DNA from: Acidobacteria bacterium RIFCSPLOWO2_12_FULL_66_21
GTDB lineage: Bacteria > Acidobacteriota > Vicinamibacteria > Vicinamibacterales > 2-12-FULL-66-21
Direction: 5' to 3'
DNA length: 52,341 bases
NCBI GenBank assembly: GCA_001767455.1
Contig: MELC01000007.1
Span: 1 to 52,341 of the forward strand
Shown here in pieces: positions 13,648-21,308 of the stretch; position 1 is the stretch's first letter; each line of letters begins with the position of its first letter. The notes beneath the pieces are model-generated. The model made no database searches, had not been told where the DNA came from, and worked only from the letters and a program-made list of their open reading frames with translations. The position numbers and the translations under genes were made by a program.

Positions 13648-14853
13648 ATGTCTATGTTCGTTGTGCTTGTCGTGGCCAGCCTGGCCGTCTACTTCATGAC
13701 GGCCGAGGAGCGCACGCGGGTGCTTCGGCGGGCCGTGAGGTTGCTCCGCCTGGCGTTCGGCTTCGCCGGAAAGTTTCGTCTCGCCGAGGACGACCCGTTC
13801 CGCGAGGACCTGCGGAGGCGCGTCCGCTGGCCGCTGGTCACTTACGTATTCGTGGCAATCAACGTGGGCGTTCTCGTGGCGATTCTGCTGGGCAGGGACG
13901 CGCTGGGCGATCCCGCCACGCTCGTCGCGTGGGGCGGGAACTTCGCGCCCCGCACCACGAACGGCGAACGGTGGCGCGTCTTCACGTCGATCTTCGTGCA
14001 CCGCGGCGTCCTTCACCTCCTCGTGAGCGTCGCCGCGCTCGCGCAGCTCGGTTTGATCGTCGAGCGGGCCGTGGGCCCGTTCACGTTCGGCACGGTGCTG
14101 GTTGCCGCCGGCGGACTGTGCAGCGTCATGAGCGCCGCGAATGCACCGTTGAGCGTGTTTGTCGGCTCCACCGGCGCGGTGTTCGGCGTCTACGGGCTGT
14201 TGTTCGCCGCCTGGCTGCGCGGAATACTGCAGCAATCCGCGGTGCGCATTCCATGGCGGGCGCTCGGATCGCTCGTCCCGATCGGCGCCGTCTTCGTCCT
14301 GTACTCCCTCGCGACCGACGAACCTGACATCGCGGCCAAAGTCGGCGTGTCGAGCGGCGTTGTCGGCGGCATCATCCTGACTCGCAGCATGCGCAACGAG
14401 GGAGCCCGGCTGCGCCGCTTCGCCGCGCTCGGCGCGGCCACTGCCGCGATCGTGCTGATGTCGGCGATGGCCCTTCGCGCGGTCAGCGACGTCCGCCCGG
14501 AGCTGGCGGCGCTCGTCGGCGACGAGGAGCGCGCCGCTGCCGCGTACGACGCCGAGGTCCTCCGGTTCAGGAACGGTCACACGACCACCGGGGAGCTGGC
14601 GCAATACATCGACCGTGTGATCCTGCCCGGCCTGCAGGGTACACGCGACCGCATGGATGGACTCGTGCACGTGCGGCCCGCCGATGCAGGCGTTGTCGAC
14701 GTCGCGCATGTGTACCTGCGCCTGCGGCAGGAGAGCTGGCGGCTGAGGGCCGAGGCGCTCCGCAAGGGCAACATGCGCAAGCTGAAAGACGCCGACAGGG
14801 TGGAGCAGTCGTCGCTGCGGGTCTTCCAGAGAATCAAGGCGGCCCCGCGCTGA
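13648..14853 (+). CDS. Rhomboid-like membrane protein, catalytic residues partly missing
   Basis: The 401-residue protein has a short N-terminal helix, a cytoplasmic arginine-rich segment, a six-helix rhomboid core (about residues 60-245) and a C-terminal soluble region (about 280-401). Rhomboid landmarks are the WR in ERWRVFTSIFVHRGVLHLL (W109, R110), H118/H123 and the serine motif GSTGAVFG (S174). Two key positions are changed: the oxyanion-hole Asn after HRGVLHLL is Ser (about S127), and the catalytic His of the last core helix is Lys (AAKVGVSSG, about K231). It may therefore be a non-proteolytic rhomboid. ATG 13648 is chosen; TTG 13642 and ATG 13654 are alternatives. Confidence 0.8.
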   Translation: MSMFVVLVVASLAVYFMTAEERTRVLRRAVRLLRLAFGFAGKFRLAEDDPFREDLRRRVRWPLVTYVFVAINVGVLVAILLGRDALGDPATLVAWGGNFAPRTTNGERWRVFTSIFVHRGVLHLLVSVAALAQLGLIVERAVGPFTFGTVLVAAGGLCSVMSAANAPLSVFVGSTGAVFGVYGLLFAAWLRGILQQSAVRIPWRALGSLVPIGAVFVLYSLATDEPDIAAKVGVSSGVVGGIILTRSMRNEGARLRRFAALGAATAAIVLMSAMALRAVSDVRPELAALVGDEERAAAAYDAEVLRFRNGHTTTGELAQYIDRVILPGLQGTRDRMDGLVHVRPADAGVVDVAHVYLRLRQESWRLRAEALRKGNMRKLKDADRVEQSSLRVFQRIKAAPR

Positions 14854-14928
14854 AGCACTGCTTCAAGGGCGTGGAAGTTCGTGCGTCCGGGCTTCGACGA
14901 CGACAACGGTCCGTGATGGGCCGGCCGA

Positions 14929-16104
14929 TCAGCGTCCGGCCTGCGTGATCCGGACGATCTTGTCGCGGATTCTAATCGTGCCACTGCGCGCGGCGGCGTT
15001 GTCGTTGGCCGCAACGGTGAACGCGAACGGGTCGTCGCCGCGTCGAGGCATGCTGCTGGTCACGGTGATCCAGCCGGCGTCCGGCTGCGCGGTCCATACG
15101 CACCCGTTCTGCAGCGGACCGCCACACGTATACGGCTCGCTCTGTTGCAGGACCTCGACCGTGCCGGAGCCGCCGGATGCGGTGAAGCTGAAGCTGTCCC
15201 GGGAGACCGCGTAATAGCACCCCGCCTGGCCGATGAGGAGGTTCTGCCCGGCGGTCGGCGTCGGCCAGCGCACCATCACGATGCCGCTGCGCGGCGCGTC
15301 GTAGTTCGCCGATGTCCTGAACCTCACGGTGTCGGTTCCGGACCCTGATTGCCCCGCGTCGATCGTGATCCACGACGCTCCCGCCCCCGCCGTCCACGGG
15401 CACCCCGCTTGCGTTACGATCTGCGCCGTCATCGCCATCGGTTCCATGCAGGGAGTGAACTCGATCGGCGCGACCGAGTACTGGCACGCGCCGGTGTCGC
15501 CGGACTGCGTCAGCGTAAAGGTCTCCGCGGCGATCTTTATCGTGGCGCTGCGTCCCGTGACATCAGCATTCCGCGATGCCGAGTACGCGACCGTCCCGCT
15601 GCCGCTACCCTGGGCGCCCGTCGTGACGGCCAGCCACGATGCGCTGCTCGACGCCGTCCACGGGCATGTTGCCGCCGTCGTCACGGACAACGTTCCGGTG
15701 CCGCCATCCTTCCCGATCGATCCGTCCCCCGGAGTAATGCTGTACGTGCACGGGACGTTCGCGCCGTCCTGCCGGACCGAGACCTGATTGTCTGCCACCG
15801 TGAGGGTGCCGGTGCGGGACGACGTGTCGGCGTTCGCGGAGACGGCGAACGTGACCGTGCCGGGGCCCGTGCCGCTCGCGGCGCCGGAGATCGCCAGCCA
15901 GCCGCTATCCGCCCGGGCGCTCCAGGCACAGCGATCCCCGGTGGATACGTTTATGGAGCCGGTCCCGCCGGCGGCCGCAAAGGATGGCGACGACGTGGTG
16001 ACGGTGAACGTGCACGAGGGCGCGGTTGACGACTCGTGCCCACAGCCGCCCGCGGCAGCGACACTGATCCCGATGAGGAGCCGCGTGACGCATGCGATGT
16101 TCAT
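14929..16104 (-). CDS. BACON-domain lipoprotein
   Basis: The 391-residue product starts with a signal peptide ending in a lipobox (SVAAAGGC, Cys about 21). Four BACON-like beta-sandwich repeats of roughly 85-95 residues follow, each with the pattern C-x-W-[ST]-x-x-x-x-x-x-W-[IL]-x-[VI] (for example CAWSARADSGWLAIS, CPWTASSSASWLAVT, CPWTAGAGASWITID, CVWTAQPDAGWITVT) and ending SGTIRI-x-x-x-x-x-x-I-x-Q-x-G. In Bacteroidota such domains occur on surface glycan-binding lipoproteins, and in acidobacteria they are common in exported proteins of unknown partner. It is convergent with the rhomboid gene. A GH31 gene is divergent from it, which makes a link to carbohydrates possible. Confidence 0.85.
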   Translation of the reverse strand: MNIACVTRLLIGISVAAAGGCGHESSTAPSCTFTVTTSSPSFAAAGGTGSINVSTGDRCAWSARADSGWLAISGAASGTGPGTVTFAVSANADTSSRTGTLTVADNQVSVRQDGANVPCTYSITPGDGSIGKDGGTGTLSVTTAATCPWTASSSASWLAVTTGAQGSGSGTVAYSASRNADVTGRSATIKIAAETFTLTQSGDTGACQYSVAPIEFTPCMEPMAMTAQIVTQAGCPWTAGAGASWITIDAGQSGSGTDTVRFRTSANYDAPRSGIVMVRWPTPTAGQNLLIGQAGCYYAVSRDSFSFTASGGSGTVEVLQQSEPYTCGGPLQNGCVWTAQPDAGWITVTSSMPRRGDDPFAFTVAANDNAAARSGTIRIRDKIVRITQAGR

Positions 16105-16199
16105 GATGCATCCAGTCCCGTCGCGAGCGGGCTCCCCCCGTCGTCCATTCTACGCCTGCGGGAGGCCGGTGCGCGGACAGAGACCGTCCGGTCTGACCA

Positions 16200-16280
16200 C
16201 GGTCCTCGGGACGTTTCCCCAGGTGGGCCCGGACCGGGTTCAACGCGATGTACCGGCACAGCGTCAGAAGGTAGCCCCCG
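16200..16280 (-). pseudogene. Remnant of a REP-associated tyrosine transposase (RAYT)
   Basis: Read on the minus strand the sequence gives GYLLTLCRYIALNPVRA followed by HLGKRPED, the highly conserved C-terminal helix of Y1/RAYT transposases (usually LLTLxRYIxLNPVRAGL). Neither the HUH motif nor the catalytic tyrosine region is present, and the flanks turn into short GGTCTGACC-containing repeats at once. It is only about 27 codons long. Confidence 0.7.
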
Positions 16281-16342
16281 GGCGGCGGCGATCCGACCCC
16301 GGTCTGACCCCCCGGCGGCGGCGATCTGCTATAAATCAGGCC

Positions 16343-18988
16343 ATGTTGACACATTACAGAGCCGTCCCGGTCGTCGCCCTCCTGCTGTCCCTTGCCGCTC
16401 CCGCGGCCGCGCTCGGCCAGCAGCAGAGCAACCCCGTCGCCGATCCGAGATCCGTGATCGTCGAAGGCGCGGCAAGGTTCACGGTCCTCACGCCGCAGCT
16501 GATTCGCATGGAGTGGGCGCCAGGCAAGCAGTTCGAGGACCACGCGTCGCTGGTGTTCGTCAACCGCCGCCTCGCCGTGCCCGAATTCCGGACGTCACAC
16601 GAGAACGGCTGGCTCGTGCTGCGGACCGGCAAAGTCACGCTGCGCTACAAGCCATCGTCCGGCGGATTCACTCGAGACAGTCTGCGCGCGGAGCTCGATC
16701 TCAACGGGACGAGGGTGACCTGGACGCCAGGGATGGAAGACAAGGGCAACCTGCAAGGGACCATCCGCACGCTCGACGGGGTGAAGGGATCGACGAAGCT
16801 CGGCGACGGATTGATCTCGCGCGACGGGTGGGTGGTGGTGGACGACTCCGAGCGGCCGCTCCTCGATGATTCCGACTGGCCGTGGGTGATGCCCCGGCCG
16901 AAGGGTCCGCGGCAGGATCTCTACCTGTTCGCGCACGGCCACGACTACAAGCAGGCGCTCAACGACTACACGCGCGTGGCGGGGAAGATCCCGCTGCCGC
17001 CGCGCTTCGCCTTCGGCACGTGGTGGTCGCGCTACTGGGCCTATACCGACACGGAGTTCGAGGAGCTCGTCCGCGGGTTCCAGGAGCACGACATCCCGCT
17101 CGACGTGCTGGTGATCGACATGGACTGGCACCCGACCTTCGGCGTGAAGTGGTGGGAGAACAAGAAGGACCAGTCCGGCCACACGCTCGGCTGGACCGGC
17201 TACACCTGGAACAAGACCTATTTCCCGGATCCGCCGGCGTTGCTCGACTGGGTGCACCGCCAGGGGCTGAAGACCACGCTCAACATGCACCCGGCCTCCG
17301 GCGTGCAGCCGCACGAGGAGCCATACCCGGCCATGGCCCGCGCCATGGGGATCGATCCGGCCACCAAGAAGTACGTGCCCTTCGATATCACGAACAAGAA
17401 GTTCGCCGAGAACTACTTCACAATCCTCCATCACCCGCTGGAGAAGCAGGGCATCGACTTCTTCTGGCTGGATTGGCAGCAGGAACCGAACACGAGCGTG
17501 AGCGGCGTGAACCCGACGTGGTGGCTGAATTACACCCACTTCACCGACATGGAACGTCGCGGGAAGCGCCCATTGCTGTTCCACCGGTGGGGCGGGCTCG
17601 GCAATCATCGCTATCAGATCGGTTTCTCAGGCGACACGATCGCGGTCTGGGACTCGCTCGCCTTCCAGCCGTACTTCACGGCCACCGCCGCGAATGTCGG
17701 CTACGGCTACTGGAGCCACGATATCGGCGGCCACATGCGCACGGGCCTCGGCGCGAAACCGGGCGGCCTGCCGCAGGACCCCGACTACCCGGAGCTCTAC
17801 ACGCGCTGGATCCAGTGGGGCGTCTTCAGTCCCATTCTCCGCACGCACACCACGAAGGACCCACAGTCGGAACGCCGCATCTGGGCCTATCCCGCTGAAT
17901 ACGCCGCGACGATGCGCGATGCCTACCTGCTGCGCTATGCGCTCGTGCCGTACATCTACACCGCCGCCCGCGCGGCCTACGACTCAGCGATCTCGATCTG
18001 CCATCCTCTCTACTACGACTACCCGGAAGCTCCCGAAGCCTACGAATACAAGGACGAGTATCTGTTCGGGAGCGACATGCTCGTGGCGCCCGTCGCCTCG
18101 CCTGTCGGCGATGACACGCGCCTCGCGACGAAGTCAATCTGGCTGCCGCCCGGCACGTGGGTCGAGTGGTTCACGGGAACGGAACTGAAAGGGCCGGCGA
18201 AGCTGGAGCGCACGTTCGCGCTCAACGATATCCCGGTCTACGTCAAGGCAGGCGCGATTGTCCCGATGCAGCCGAAGATGCGCAACACGGCAGAGAAGCC
18301 GGTTGATCCGCTGATCCTGACCGTCTTCCCCGGCAACGGGGGCGAGACCAGGGTGTACGAGGACGCGGGCAACACACCGGGTTACACGCACGGCGAGGCG
18401 GCGTGGACGACGGTGCGACACGCGCGGCTCGATGATGGCACGCGGAGAATAGAGATTCTTCCCATCGAGGGCGGCTACCCCGGCCTGCCGGCTTCCCGAG
18501 GCTACGAGGTGCGCCTGCCGTCGACGTTGCCGCCCGAATCGGTGCGCGCGGACGGGACCGACATTTCGTACTCCCGGGACGGCACGGCGCCAGGATGGCA
18601 TTACGACGGCGCCACGCTCACCACGGTCATTTCCGTGCCGCGCACCAGCGTCAGCCGGAAAGTCGACGTGGTGGTACAGACACCCGCCGCGCCGCAGATG
18701 CTCGTCGACGGCGTCCCGGGAAAGCTCGCGCGCCTGCGCGCCGCGATGGACATCCTGAATACGACGTGGCCGAGAGGCTGGTCGCCCGACATCCTCATCG
18801 ACGCGGCGCAGGCCGGCCGGCGCATGACGCTGCATCCGGAGACCGCGCGCCAGGAGCTGGAGAAGCTTCAGCGTGACATGCCGGTCATTGTCGACACCAT
18901 CCGCAAGATGGATGTCGACTGCGCGGCGCTCGTTCGCGCGCTCGGACACCTGGGCCGCACGGCGTCGTGCGTGCCCGCGATCAAATGA
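16343..18988 (+). CDS. Exported GH31 family glycoside hydrolase (alpha-glucosidase/xylosidase type)
   Basis: The 881-residue protein has a signal peptide (about 1-26), an N-terminal beta-sandwich (about 30-210), the GH31 barrel (about 220-560) and C-terminal beta-domains. The retaining nucleophile is in DFFWLDWQQ (D377) and the acid/base in GFSGDT (D431). FGTWWSRYWAYTDTEFEELV and HDIPLDVLVIDMDWH are typical barrel strands. A region after residue 770 (PRTSVSRKVDVVVQ onward) adds a helical tail. GH31 covers alpha-glucosidases, alpha-xylosidases and sulfoquinovosidases; WLDWQQ rather than WxDMNE fits the exported subgroup and leaves the sugar open. ATG 16343 is used because the frame upstream is antisense to the BACON gene. 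Confidence 0.9.
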   Translation: MLTHYRAVPVVALLLSLAAPAAALGQQQSNPVADPRSVIVEGAARFTVLTPQLIRMEWAPGKQFEDHASLVFVNRRLAVPEFRTSHENGWLVLRTGKVTLRYKPSSGGFTRDSLRAELDLNGTRVTWTPGMEDKGNLQGTIRTLDGVKGSTKLGDGLISRDGWVVVDDSERPLLDDSDWPWVMPRPKGPRQDLYLFAHGHDYKQALNDYTRVAGKIPLPPRFAFGTWWSRYWAYTDTEFEELVRGFQEHDIPLDVLVIDMDWHPTFGVKWWENKKDQSGHTLGWTGYTWNKTYFPDPPALLDWVHRQGLKTTLNMHPASGVQPHEEPYPAMARAMGIDPATKKYVPFDITNKKFAENYFTILHHPLEKQGIDFFWLDWQQEPNTSVSGVNPTWWLNYTHFTDMERRGKRPLLFHRWGGLGNHRYQIGFSGDTIAVWDSLAFQPYFTATAANVGYGYWSHDIGGHMRTGLGAKPGGLPQDPDYPELYTRWIQWGVFSPILRTHTTKDPQSERRIWAYPAEYAATMRDAYLLRYALVPYIYTAARAAYDSAISICHPLYYDYPEAPEAYEYKDEYLFGSDMLVAPVASPVGDDTRLATKSIWLPPGTWVEWFTGTELKGPAKLERTFALNDIPVYVKAGAIVPMQPKMRNTAEKPVDPLILTVFPGNGGETRVYEDAGNTPGYTHGEAAWTTVRHARLDDGTRRIEILPIEGGYPGLPASRGYEVRLPSTLPPESVRADGTDISYSRDGTAPGWHYDGATLTTVISVPRTSVSRKVDVVVQTPAAPQMLVDGVPGKLARLRAAMDILNTTWPRGWSPDILIDAAQAGRRMTLHPETARQELEKLQRDMPVIVDTIRKMDVDCAALVRALGHLGRTASCVPAIK

Positions 18989-19003
18989 GCCGCGGCGCGA
19001 TTC

Positions 19004-19846
19004 TCAGGCGGTGGGCCGGCCGGGTTCTCCAAACAGGTCCTGGTACAGGTACATCAGGCCGGCGATGGCGACCGGAATCGCCACGACCATCCCGACCAGG
19101 CAGGCCACAAGGCCGGCGAAGACGATCAGGACCGCGACAATCAGGTATCCGAAGACGCTCCACCAGTGGTGGTGGACGACGCGGCGGCTGACTTCCATGG
19201 CCGTCCAGAATTCCATGCGCTTGTCGATCGCGAGCGGCAGCGCGAAGACGTAGCCCACCGTCAGGTAGATCCCCGGAATGATGCACAACACGAAGCCGAT
19301 TGACGTCAGCACCGCCCCGACGATGTACACGAGAAACAAGTGCAGGAACGCGATGCTGAATCCGTCGAAGACATCTCCCGCGCCGGCGGCTTCGCCGCGC
19401 AGGCGACGGATGTACACGTAGTCGAGGCCGGCCGAAATCGGTCCTCCGATGACGAGCATGCCGATGAAGCCAAGAAGCGGAACGAACGAGATCGCCATGG
19501 TGATGAGGAAGACCAGCAGGAACCCTCCGATCGTCGGACCGGGATTGTCGCGCACGAGCGCCCAACCTCGGCTCACCGCGGCGCCGATGTCGACCTGAGC
19601 GTTCCGTGCGAGATAGGCGTTGGCTATCTGCTCCGGCGTCAGTGGGGGCGGAGCGCCCGGCGCCGTGCCCGCTGCCGGCGCGGCCGACGCGAATTCCGTG
19701 AACTCCCTGAGCGGCCGCCATGTGGATTCAGTGTCGCGCCGCGTGCGAGAGTAGCCATTCGCGCGTCCCTCGGCGACCCACTGCAAGACCTGCTCGACGG
19801 TGAACGGCCCGTACTCGCGGCCGTCAGATCCCATTACATAGAACAT
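19004..19846 (-). CDS. GYF-like (GYF_2) domain membrane protein
   Basis: The 280-residue product starts at ATG 19846 behind an AGGAGG ribosome site. Residues 1-55 form a GYF_2 domain (MFYVMGSDGREYGPFTVEQV then EGRANG and STWRPLREF), thought to bind proline-rich peptides. A short Ala/Pro linker precedes a membrane part with about five helices (PTIGGFLLVFLITMAISFVP, IGMLVIGGPISAGLDYVYI, VYIVGAVLTSIGFVLCIIPG, FGYLIVAVLIVFAGLVACLV). This second half resembles the DUF4013/DUF975 type of integral membrane protein. It ends 15 bases from the convergent GH31 gene. Function unknown. Confidence 0.75.
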   Translation of the reverse strand: MFYVMGSDGREYGPFTVEQVLQWVAEGRANGYSRTRRDTESTWRPLREFTEFASAAPAAGTAPGAPPPLTPEQIANAYLARNAQVDIGAAVSRGWALVRDNPGPTIGGFLLVFLITMAISFVPLLGFIGMLVIGGPISAGLDYVYIRRLRGEAAGAGDVFDGFSIAFLHLFLVYIVGAVLTSIGFVLCIIPGIYLTVGYVFALPLAIDKRMEFWTAMEVSRRVVHHHWWSVFGYLIVAVLIVFAGLVACLVGMVVAIPVAIAGLMYLYQDLFGEPGRPTA

Positions 19847-19871
19847 CGAGCCTCCTGGGCTGAGCGGCTGG

Positions 19872-20237
19872 CTATGGCAGCAGCCACGTGAACGGGCGAA
19901 CGGGAACGTTGCGGAGCACCCCAAACGCGAGGACGACGACCAGCAGGGAACGAGGTGCCCGTCCCCAGCGTGTCGCCGTATGAGGTGCCTGTCCCCGGCG
20001 AAAAGCCAAAGCCGGGGACAGGCATGCTATGACCATTGCCAGCGCGTTGTCGTGAAAAGCCTCGACAATCCGAAGATGCAGCAACGCGTGCGCCGCGCGA
20101 AGCGTTCCGCAGCCGGGACACGCCCACCCGGTCCATGCATGCAGCGGACACGAAGGAAACCACGCGGTCACGGCCGGGTCGAAGGCGTACAGCGCGACGG
20201 CCGCTGCCGTCGCGGCGCAGAGGACGGCTGCTCTCAT
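19872..20237 (-). CDS. DUF2752-type membrane protein carrying a REP insertion
   Basis: The 121-residue protein has the DUF2752 signature FPSCPLHAWTGWACPGCGTL with the CPxCG cysteines at about residues 29-45, between hydrophobic helices. About residues 70-95 (SPALAFRRGQAPHTATRWGR) are translated from the GGGGACAGGCAC palindrome and its neighbour, so the loop before the last helix (SLLVVVLAFGVLRNV) is an insertion. The frame stays open. It precedes the GYF_2 gene on the same strand, and DUF2752 and such membrane proteins are often neighbours. Function unknown. Confidence 0.7.
   Translation of the reverse strand: MRAAVLCAATAAAVALYAFDPAVTAWFPSCPLHAWTGWACPGCGTLRAAHALLHLRIVEAFHDNALAMVIACLSPALAFRRGQAPHTATRWGRAPRSLLVVVLAFGVLRNVPVRPFTWLLP
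19985..20026 (+). repeat. GGGGACAGGCAC-family hairpin inside the DUF2752 gene
   Basis: Arms GGTGCCTGTCCCCGGC and GCCGGGGACAGGCATGC pair around a loop of about 11 bases. A half copy (GAGGTGCCCGTCCCC) lies about 30 bases to the left. Related hairpins occur at 32498-32571 and 45286-45328. Confidence 0.75.
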
Positions 20238-20290
20238 GGGATCTCGGTTGCGGGACTATACCACTGGTGACGGTATGATGTGGGCGTCCC

Positions 20291-20863
20291 ATGACCGAGT
20301 CGACCGCGCGCGCACGAAGACCACGCATCATGAGCACACATCTGAAGAAAGTCATCTTCTTCGGCAACTCGCTCGGCGGTCCCGTGGCGATCGAGGCGGC
20401 GCTCCGCCTGCCGGGGCAGGCGATTGGCGTGGTGGGTGTCGATACCTTCCAGTCGCTCGACTACAGGATGACGGCGGATCAGGCGCGTGAGCGAGCGGAA
20501 GCAATCCGCCGCGACTACGCCGGCAGCATGAAGGAGATGGTGAAAGCCCTGTTTCACCCTGACGCGGATCCGGCGATCGTGGCAGACGCCGAGCGGCGCA
20601 TGTCACAGACCTCGCCGCAGGCCGCCTGCCAGATGTTCCTGTCGATGGCTGATTACGATCCGGCGGCGGCCGCACGCCGGTTGTCGGTGCCTCTCCGCGC
20701 GATCGACGGCGACACGTATCCGACCGACGTGCCGGGCGTCCGGAGAGTGAAGCCCGACTTCGAGGTGATCGTGATGAAGCACATGGGACATTACCCGATG
20801 CTGGAGAGGCCGGGGGAGTTCGACGCGCACATCGCCAGCGTCGTGAAGGCCTTGTCGCGATGA
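20291..20863 (+). CDS. N-terminally truncated alpha/beta hydrolase
   Basis: The frame begins about where the nucleophile strand of an alpha/beta hydrolase should be: LKKVIFFGNSLGGPVAIEAA (Ser about 29) is preceded by only about 20 unrelated residues. The N-terminal sheet with the HG oxyanion motif, normally 80-100 residues, is missing. The rest looks complete: a lid (about 55-125), an acidic residue after LSVPLRAIDGD and the histidine in KHMGHYPMLERP. Without the front half the fold is unlikely to be stable, so this may be a deletion derivative. ATG 20330 is an alternative start. It overlaps the next gene by four bases. Confidence 0.6.
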   Translation: MTESTARARRPRIMSTHLKKVIFFGNSLGGPVAIEAALRLPGQAIGVVGVDTFQSLDYRMTADQARERAEAIRRDYAGSMKEMVKALFHPDADPAIVADAERRMSQTSPQAACQMFLSMADYDPAAAARRLSVPLRAIDGDTYPTDVPGVRRVKPDFEVIVMKHMGHYPMLERPGEFDAHIASVVKALSR

Positions 20864-21228
20864 ACGTCTCGCTCGATCACCTGAGCTGGACCTGGATCGT
20901 GCTGGCGCTGACGGTCCCGTCGCTCGTCGCGCTGCTCGCGGCGTGGCCGTTCTGGCGCCACACCGAGATGATCTTCGGCAATATCGTCGGCACCGCCGTG
21001 CTCTTCGCGTCGGGCTTTGGCCTGATCTGGAGGGAGTACGTGGCGATCGATCGCCTGGTGCGTCACTGCTTCGACTCAGGCGGCTTCTGCTGGCCGGTTC
21101 CGAGCGCGTTCACGCGCTTCGCGATCTACGGTTTCATCGCCCTCTTCGAGGTGTTCGGCCTGTTCGCGCTGAGCCTGATCGTCGAGCGCAGGCGCCGCGA
21201 GCGCGATTATTCGCCTGAATGGCGCTAG
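20860..21228 (+). CDS. Small membrane protein, unknown
   Basis: The 122-residue protein overlaps the preceding hydrolase by ATGA. Three or four membrane helices can be seen (WIVLALTVPSLVALLAAWPF, IVGTAVLFASGFGLIWREYV, FAIYGFIALFEVFGLFALSL), with a loop holding two cysteines (HCFDSGGFCWP) and a basic C-terminal tail (ERRRRERDYSPEWR). No family recognised. Overlap suggests translation coupled to the hydrolase fragment. Confidence 0.65.
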   Translation: MNVSLDHLSWTWIVLALTVPSLVALLAAWPFWRHTEMIFGNIVGTAVLFASGFGLIWREYVAIDRLVRHCFDSGGFCWPVPSAFTRFAIYGFIALFEVFGLFALSLIVERRRRERDYSPEWR

Positions 21229-21233
21229 GCGCG

Positions 21234-21303
21234 GGCAGCCCTGAAGGGCTGCGCTACCCGACCCCAAAACGCGGACCCTGTTGCGCAGCCCTTCAGGGCT
21301 GCC
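21234..21303 (+). repeat. Inverted repeat GCAGCCCTGAAGGGCTGC between convergent genes
   Basis: GGCAGCCCTGAAGGGCTGCG is itself a hairpin, and a second copy in inverse order (GCGCAGCCCTTCAGGGCTGC) lies 40 bases on. Together they form a large cruciform-capable block between two convergent genes and may also serve as a bidirectional terminator. A related block lies at 52168-52255. Confidence 0.75.
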
Positions 21304-21308
21304 TGAGG

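Noticed and set aside
15788-16342. N-terminal extension of the GH31 protein
   Set aside because: The in-frame extension is antisense to the BACON gene, and a clear signal peptide starts at ATG 16343.
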